Part shown: positions 37,767 to 40,694 of the stretch, one piece after another | How the letters are laid out: each line of letters begins with the position of its first letter | How positions within the stretch are numbered: position 1 is the first letter of the stretch | Source of the DNA: a virus | Virus record (IMG/VR): IMGVR_UViG_3300033153_003406 | Location: 1-40,694 of that record | DNA length: 40,694 bases | Direction: 5' to 3' (one strand) | Position numbers and translations under genes: made by a program | Notes under the pieces: model-generated | The model's database searches: none | Told to the model about the DNA's origin: nothing | The model's input: only the letters and a program-made list of their open reading frames with translations

Positions 37767-38960
37767 TCACACCTTTTTAGCTTTATTTCCAGTATAATCC
37801 TCCCACCTTTTTATTATTACATCTACATATTTTGGATCTATTTCCATACCATAGCATATTCTGTTTGTTTTTTCACAAGCGATTAATGTTGATCCTGAGC
37901 CTATAAAAGGATCTAATACAATATCATTATCTTTTGTCATTAATATTATTCCTTTAACCGGTAATGCTACTGGAAAACAAGCTTTATTTATCTCATTTTG
38001 ACTTTTGAATGTATCTATATACCAATAATTACTTAATTTCTTTAATGTTCTTTTGTTAAACACCACTCCCCTTTCATTAGTCCCTAAATAATTATAATCT
38101 ATTTCATGATTTAAAATATCTTCATCTATTCCAGCCAAAACCATTTCATATCTTCTTGTTAATCCATCTCTTTGAGTTATTGGCATTCCATGCCCTTTGT
38201 CCCAAACTATATTTTCTAAAAATCTAAACTTTGTTTCTTTTAAAATATTATTAAAAATTATTATCCAATCATCTTTACTATTTTTATTATAACTTATATT
38301 CCAAAAAAGAAATCCTTTAATAAAATCTTGAACATTCTTTATAACTTTAATATTAAAATCTATGTATTTCTGACTTTCTAAATTATCTTTATATTCATTA
38401 TAATAACTTTTATTTGCCATATTATATGGCGGACTCGTAAAACACAACTTAGCTTCTTTATCCATCAATTTCTCTACATCTTCCTTCTTTGTAGCATCGC
38501 CACACATCACTCTGTGTCGTCCTAATTCCCACACATCTCCTTTCTGTGCGACTGTTGGAGCATTATCTGGTATTATATCGTCTTTATCATCCGGCTCTAT
38601 TAAAAGGTCTTTATCAAATCCAGTTAGATCAAACATTTCTGGACTTAATTCTTTCAGATCTTCAATAGCCAATCCCATATCCCAATCACTTTCATTCAAT
38701 TTATTATCTGCTAATCTGTATGCTTTGGCCTGTTCTTCTGATAAATCTACTTTTAAAAAAGGAACTTCATCAAATCCTAATTCTTTTGCAGCCAACCATC
38801 TTCCATGTCCTACTATGATTATATTATTTTTATCAATCACTATTGGCTGATTAAAACCAAATTCTTTTATACTTTCTGCGATCTGTTTTATTTGTTTAGT
38901 AGGATGTTTTTTAGCATTCTTTTCATATGGTTTTATTAAATCAATATTAATTTTGTCCAT
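37767..38960 (-). CDS. ParB-nuclease-domain fused DNA methyltransferase
   Basis: 397 residues. Residues 1-110 are a ParB/Srx-like domain: PYEKNAKKHPTKQIKQIAES, FNQPIVIDKNNIIIVGHGRW, YRLADNKLNESDWD. Residues 140-397 form a beta-class methyltransferase with CFTSPPYNMANKSYYNEYKD (SPPY motif), and VLDPFIGSGSTLIACEKTNR (SAM motif I). Such fusions occur in many phages next to terminase. It probably modifies the phage DNA to resist host nucleases. No partner restriction enzyme. Confidence 0.9.
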   Translation of the reverse strand: MDKINIDLIKPYEKNAKKHPTKQIKQIAESIKEFGFNQPIVIDKNNIIIVGHGRWLAAKELGFDEVPFLKVDLSEEQAKAYRLADNKLNESDWDMGLAIEDLKELSPEMFDLTGFDKDLLIEPDDKDDIIPDNAPTVAQKGDVWELGRHRVMCGDATKKEDVEKLMDKEAKLCFTSPPYNMANKSYYNEYKDNLESQKYIDFNIKVIKNVQDFIKGFLFWNISYNKNSKDDWIIIFNNILKETKFRFLENIVWDKGHGMPITQRDGLTRRYEMVLAGIDEDILNHEIDYNYLGTNERGVVFNKRTLKKLSNYWYIDTFKSQNEINKACFPVALPVKGIILMTKDNDIVLDPFIGSGSTLIACEKTNRICYGMEIDPKYVDVIIKRWEDYTGNKAKKV

Positions 38961-39129
38961 TAATCTTATACTTATCTCTTATTTTTTTAAGTTTTTCCTT
39001 TCTATCTTTATCAAAATCATCTCTTTCTTTAATATATTTATCATTACAAACACTACAAATGCCAAGTTCTTGAATATATTTATGTTGCTCAACTTCTTTT
39101 TCACAATTATTACAAATATACTTAATCAT
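38947..39129 (-). CDS. Small double-CxxC zinc protein
   Basis: 60 residues from ATG 39129 (MIKYICNNCEKEVEQHKYIQ); a TTG at 39135 would add two residues. CNNC and CSVC (ELGICSVCNDKYI) form a zinc ribbon, followed by a basic helix. A terminator stem and purine-rich GAGGGG precede it. Overlaps the ParB-MTase start by 14 bp. Possibly a cofactor of the methyltransferase or a transcription factor. Confidence 0.6.
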   Translation of the reverse strand: MIKYICNNCEKEVEQHKYIQELGICSVCNDKYIKERDDFDKDRKEKLKKIRDKYKINGQN

Positions 39130-39133
39130 AATC

Positions 39134-39167
39134 AAAAAAAACCCCTCAAATCAGAAATCAAAAGGGT
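39134..39167 (-). terminator. Intrinsic terminator/attenuator before the zinc-protein operon
   Basis: Stem ACCCTT/AGGGGT (39162-39167/39141-39146, one G-U) with a 15-nt loop and an eight-T run at 39134-39141. It lies just downstream of the promoter at 39208-39237, and the gene's ATG follows at 39129, so it can attenuate that promoter as well as end upstream transcripts. Confidence 0.7.
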
Positions 39168-39207
39168 CTATAATTAAATTGTTATTAATTATCTTAACCA
39201 TTATTAT

Positions 39208-39237
39208 ATTTTACCTTTTTTTAAAAGTGCTTGTCAA
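39208..39237 (-). promoter_or_regulatory. Sigma-70-like promoter for the methyltransferase/terminase side
   Basis: TTGACA (39232-39237), 18 bp, TAAAAT (39208-39213). It lies in the last codons of the 48-residue gene. A possible start for transcription into the ParB-MTase and packaging genes, subject to the terminator at 39134-39167. Confidence 0.55.
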
Positions 39238-39367
39238 GTATAATTATTTCTGTCTTACCTTTACTCCACAATACCTTGACTTTTCCATTTTTTAGTATTG
39301 TAAAATTTTGCTGTGGATCGCGACCAGTTTTCTTTTTGATAGCTTCTCTAATTTCTTTTCTATTCAT
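39221..39367 (-). CDS. Small protein downstream of HNH endonuclease
   Basis: 48 residues, MNRKEIREAIKKKTGRDPQQ, then NFTILKNGKVKVLWSKGKTE. ATG overlaps the HNH stop by ATGA, so the two are coupled. The N-terminal helix and beta hairpin suggest a small DNA-binding domain. Unknown function. Confidence 0.6.
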   Translation of the reverse strand: MNRKEIREAIKKKTGRDPQQNFTILKNGKVKVLWSKGKTEIIILDKHF

Positions 39368-39636
39368 CGTAATTTTTTAAAATAATAATCATGTTTTTCT
39401 TTATCTCTTTCCAATTTTCCATGACATTCAATACAACATTGAATCGTCTGTTCAAACTTTCCTAATAACTTTAGGTTATCATAATACCATGATCTTTTAT
39501 GTTTATGATGAAAACTTAATCCGTTATCTCTCCAACAATTTTCCAATCCAATTTCACAATAAATAATCCCTTTTTCAAAATATAATTTCTTGAGTTTTTC
39601 TCTATATCTATTCCATTGATTAACTCTCTTTGACAT
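39364..39636 (-). CDS. HNH endonuclease
   Basis: 90 residues from ATG 39636 (MSKRVNQWNRYREKLKKLYF). CEIGLENCW, LSFHHKHKRSWYYDN, then CCIECHGKLERDK make an HNH-type nuclease with a Cys4 zinc. Short HNH proteins close to terminase are typical in phages that use cos-type packaging, where they help cut concatemers. It overlaps the preceding gene by 17 bp. Confidence 0.75.
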   Translation of the reverse strand: MSKRVNQWNRYREKLKKLYFEKGIIYCEIGLENCWRDNGLSFHHKHKRSWYYDNLKLLGKFEQTIQCCIECHGKLERDKEKHDYYFKKLR

Positions 39637-39844
39637 CTTCAATATCTGTGTTCTCGTTTAAAATATTAGTTTCTTCTTTTTTAACCGACTTCTCACGCAT
39701 GATCACTAACTTATCTCTTCCCTCACTTACTACTTTAACATCAAAACGATCTGTATTAAATAGATATTTCTTATCTACATTGTAGGGCCTGATGATCGTA
39801 TATTTATCTTCTTCTAATAGATTGTTTCCATTGTTTGCTTTCAT
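39620..39844 (-). CDS. Small hypothetical protein
   Basis: 74 residues. EEDKYTIIRPYNVDKKYLFN and RFDVKVVSEGRDKLVIMREK form a beta-rich core, then an acidic disordered tail ending NTDIEDVKES. Overlaps the HNH gene. Unknown. Confidence 0.5.
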   Translation of the reverse strand: MKANNGNNLLEEDKYTIIRPYNVDKKYLFNTDRFDVKVVSEGRDKLVIMREKSVKKEETNILNENTDIEDVKES

Positions 39845-39859
39845 TATAGTTGGATAATG

Positions 39860-40243
39860 TTAGTTAGATGCTCCTTTAATAAACTCAAATATATCTTTGA
39901 TTGCTTGATATTCTGGATTAATAAAATGGTTTATTGCTTCTACAAATCCAGCTATAATAAATCCTCCTGCTATCAATACACAAAACATGTCTAACATCAT
40001 AATTATTACAATAACTAGTTCATCTTCATTATCACAAGATAATTTCCAAAACTTTTTTGAAATCCAAATAACAAATGAAATTAAAATAACTCCTAACATT
40101 ATTCCCCCCAATCCCATGAACCCATCTACTAACTGCTGTTTCAAAAACACTTGCCATAAAAACTCTGCTCCTACTCCTAATTGTTCAGCCATTTTTTCCA
40201 TAGCTGGTTTTATTTGCTCTATAATTTGATTTATGTTTTCCAT
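39860..40243 (-). CDS. Two-helix membrane protein
   Basis: 127 residues. LGVGAEFLWQVFLKQQLVDG is an amphipathic N-terminal helix; two membrane segments follow (GLGGIMLGVILISFVIWI, about 42-60, and VIVIIMMLDMFCVLIAGGFI, about 77-102). The MENINQIIEQ start lies within a 47-bp sequence duplicated at 40483-40529. Similar proteins occur as putative phage holins or exclusion proteins. Confidence 0.6.
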   Translation of the reverse strand: MENINQIIEQIKPAMEKMAEQLGVGAEFLWQVFLKQQLVDGFMGLGGIMLGVILISFVIWISKKFWKLSCDNEDELVIVIIMMLDMFCVLIAGGFIIAGFVEAINHFINPEYQAIKDIFEFIKGASN

Positions 40244-40267
40244 AGTTATATTAGTTTAGTTAGTTAT
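40221..40267. repeat. 47-bp direct repeat, copy A (repeats at 40483-40529)
   Basis: Exact copy of 40483-40529. It covers the leader and first nine or so codons of the membrane-protein gene. Copy B has been separated from the rest of the gene and yields only a 20-codon fragment beginning MENINQIIGYIKV, whose stop overlaps the MSKEE start. Confidence 0.95.
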
Positions 40268-40450
40268 TTTTTGTCCATTTATTTTTATCCATTCTAAATG
40301 TCCATATTCAAACTCACTAACATGCTTTTTTACAAGATTTTTAAGCCATTCATCATCAAGATAATCATTTACTTCACATATTTCAAATCTCCTTTTTCCT
40401 TCGTTATCATCAAATGTAAATTTGAATTCTATTTTTTCTTCTTTACTCAT
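40256..40450 (-). CDS. Small hypothetical protein MSKEE-1
   Basis: 64 residues, MSKEEKIEFKFTFDDNEGKR followed by EICEVNDYLDDEWLKNLVKK and EYGHLEWIKINGQ. A small mixed alpha/beta protein. Its 5' leader plus the first five codons are identical to those of the gene at 40518-40658 over 52 bp. Unknown. Confidence 0.55.
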   Translation of the reverse strand: MSKEEKIEFKFTFDDNEGKRRFEICEVNDYLDDEWLKNLVKKHVSEFEYGHLEWIKINGQKITN

Positions 40451-40486
40451 AATTAGTTATATTTAATACTTTTATATACCCAATAA
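40435..40486. repeat. 52-bp repeat of leader and MSKEE codons (also at 63-114)
   Basis: Identical to 63-114 and to 40643-40694. It contains the leader TTAAATATAACTAATT and first codons ATGAGTAAAGAAGAA. The same leader thus feeds two unlike downstream genes. Confidence 0.95.
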
Positions 40487-40529
40487 TTTGATTTATGTTT
40501 TCCATAGTTATATTAGTTTAGTTAGTTAT
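40483..40529. repeat. 47-bp direct repeat, copy B (repeats 40221-40267)
   Basis: Exact copy of the leader and first codons of the membrane-protein gene. It directly abuts the 52-bp MSKEE repeat with a 4-bp overlap, giving a mosaic junction. Confidence 0.95.
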
Positions 40530-40658
40530 AAAAAAGGAATTTTTACGCCCATCATATCCACCACCACTAATATCTACTTCGGCATCACAACATATAGACA
40601 TTGTTTTAATATCTGCTGTATTTTTAACATTGTTTATGTGTATTTCTTCTTTACTCAT
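40518..40658 (-). CDS. Small protein MSKEE-2, possibly truncated zinc finger
   Basis: 46 residues, MSKEEIHINNVKNTADIKTM, then SICCDAEVDISGGGYDGRKN. The CCDAEV(x)n pattern resembles the first half of small phage zinc-finger proteins (CCxAxV...C..C), but the second Cys pair is missing because the frame ends inside the 47-bp repeat. Truncation by recombination at that repeat, or by misassembly, is likely. It starts within the terminal repeat. Confidence 0.5.
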   Translation of the reverse strand: MSKEEIHINNVKNTADIKTMSICCDAEVDISGGGYDGRKNSFFITN

Positions 40659-40694
40659 AATTAGTTATATTTAATACTTTTATATACCCAATAA
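40581..40694. repeat. Right copy of 114-bp terminal direct repeat
   Basis: Identical to 1-114. See the left copy. Confidence 0.95.

Overview
The window looks like the complete genome of an uncultured tailed phage with a podovirus-like gene set. The first and last 114 bases are identical (1-114 = 40581-40694), so the contig most likely closes into a circle of about 40.58 kb, although a physical terminal repeat is not excluded. The DNA is AT-rich, and every substantial gene reads on the minus strand, from high to low coordinates. The only plus-strand gene I can support is one tiny peptide. Promoters of sigma-70 type (TTGACA with a TAnnnT box) are visible, but few genes have a strong Shine-Dalgarno, and early genes carry a recurring TAACTAA-type leader instead. 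The host cannot be named. The lysin and general gene style suit an AT-rich environmental bacterium. I see no integrase, CI-like repressor or DNA polymerase, so a virulent phage that borrows the host replisome is most likely.

Layout in transcription order (descending coordinates). About 40.7-38.9 kb holds small accessory genes: a membrane protein, an HNH nuclease and zinc-binding proteins. About 38.96-31.9 kb is the packaging and head module: a ParB-MTase fusion, small and large terminase, portal, scaffold and an SU10-type major capsid protein. About 31.8-25.6 kb holds a giant GT2-TPR-GT4 glycosyltransferase, two small structural-type proteins and a fibre protein with a Sec signal. About 25.6-19.2 kb is a compact, translationally coupled glycan cassette: a cytidylyltransferase, five further glycosyltransferases, a zinc ribbon and two methyltransferase proteins. 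About 19.1-11.8 kb is the tail module: adaptor, fibre-like proteins, a beta-rich tail protein and two internal virion-type proteins. About 11.7-9.9 kb is the lysis region, which contains a compositionally foreign insert.

Below the terminator at 9865-9903 a promoter starts the early operon. It contains a DnaD/O-like replication initiator behind a structured leader, small genes, a tRNA-like RNA, a DNA methyltransferase with an HNH endonuclease nested in another frame, and a small HTH regulator behind its own promoter. An ERF annealing recombinase cassette (ERF, Cas4-like nuclease, NinB-like protein, small protein with an SSB-like tail) follows. The early region ends with an 18-bp-repeat protein and an MT-A70 methyltransferase.

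The most interesting items are: the HNH gene hidden inside an intact methyltransferase frame (6786-7259 in 5983-7620); the initiator leader that can form either a pseudoknot or mutually exclusive stems (9732-9825); the 145-nt tRNA-like element (7799-7943); the plus-strand consensus promoter driving a 25-residue membrane peptide (11665-11778); the roughly 9 kb glycan cassette; and the long terS/terL overlap. All functional statements come from reading motifs by eye; no database search was possible.
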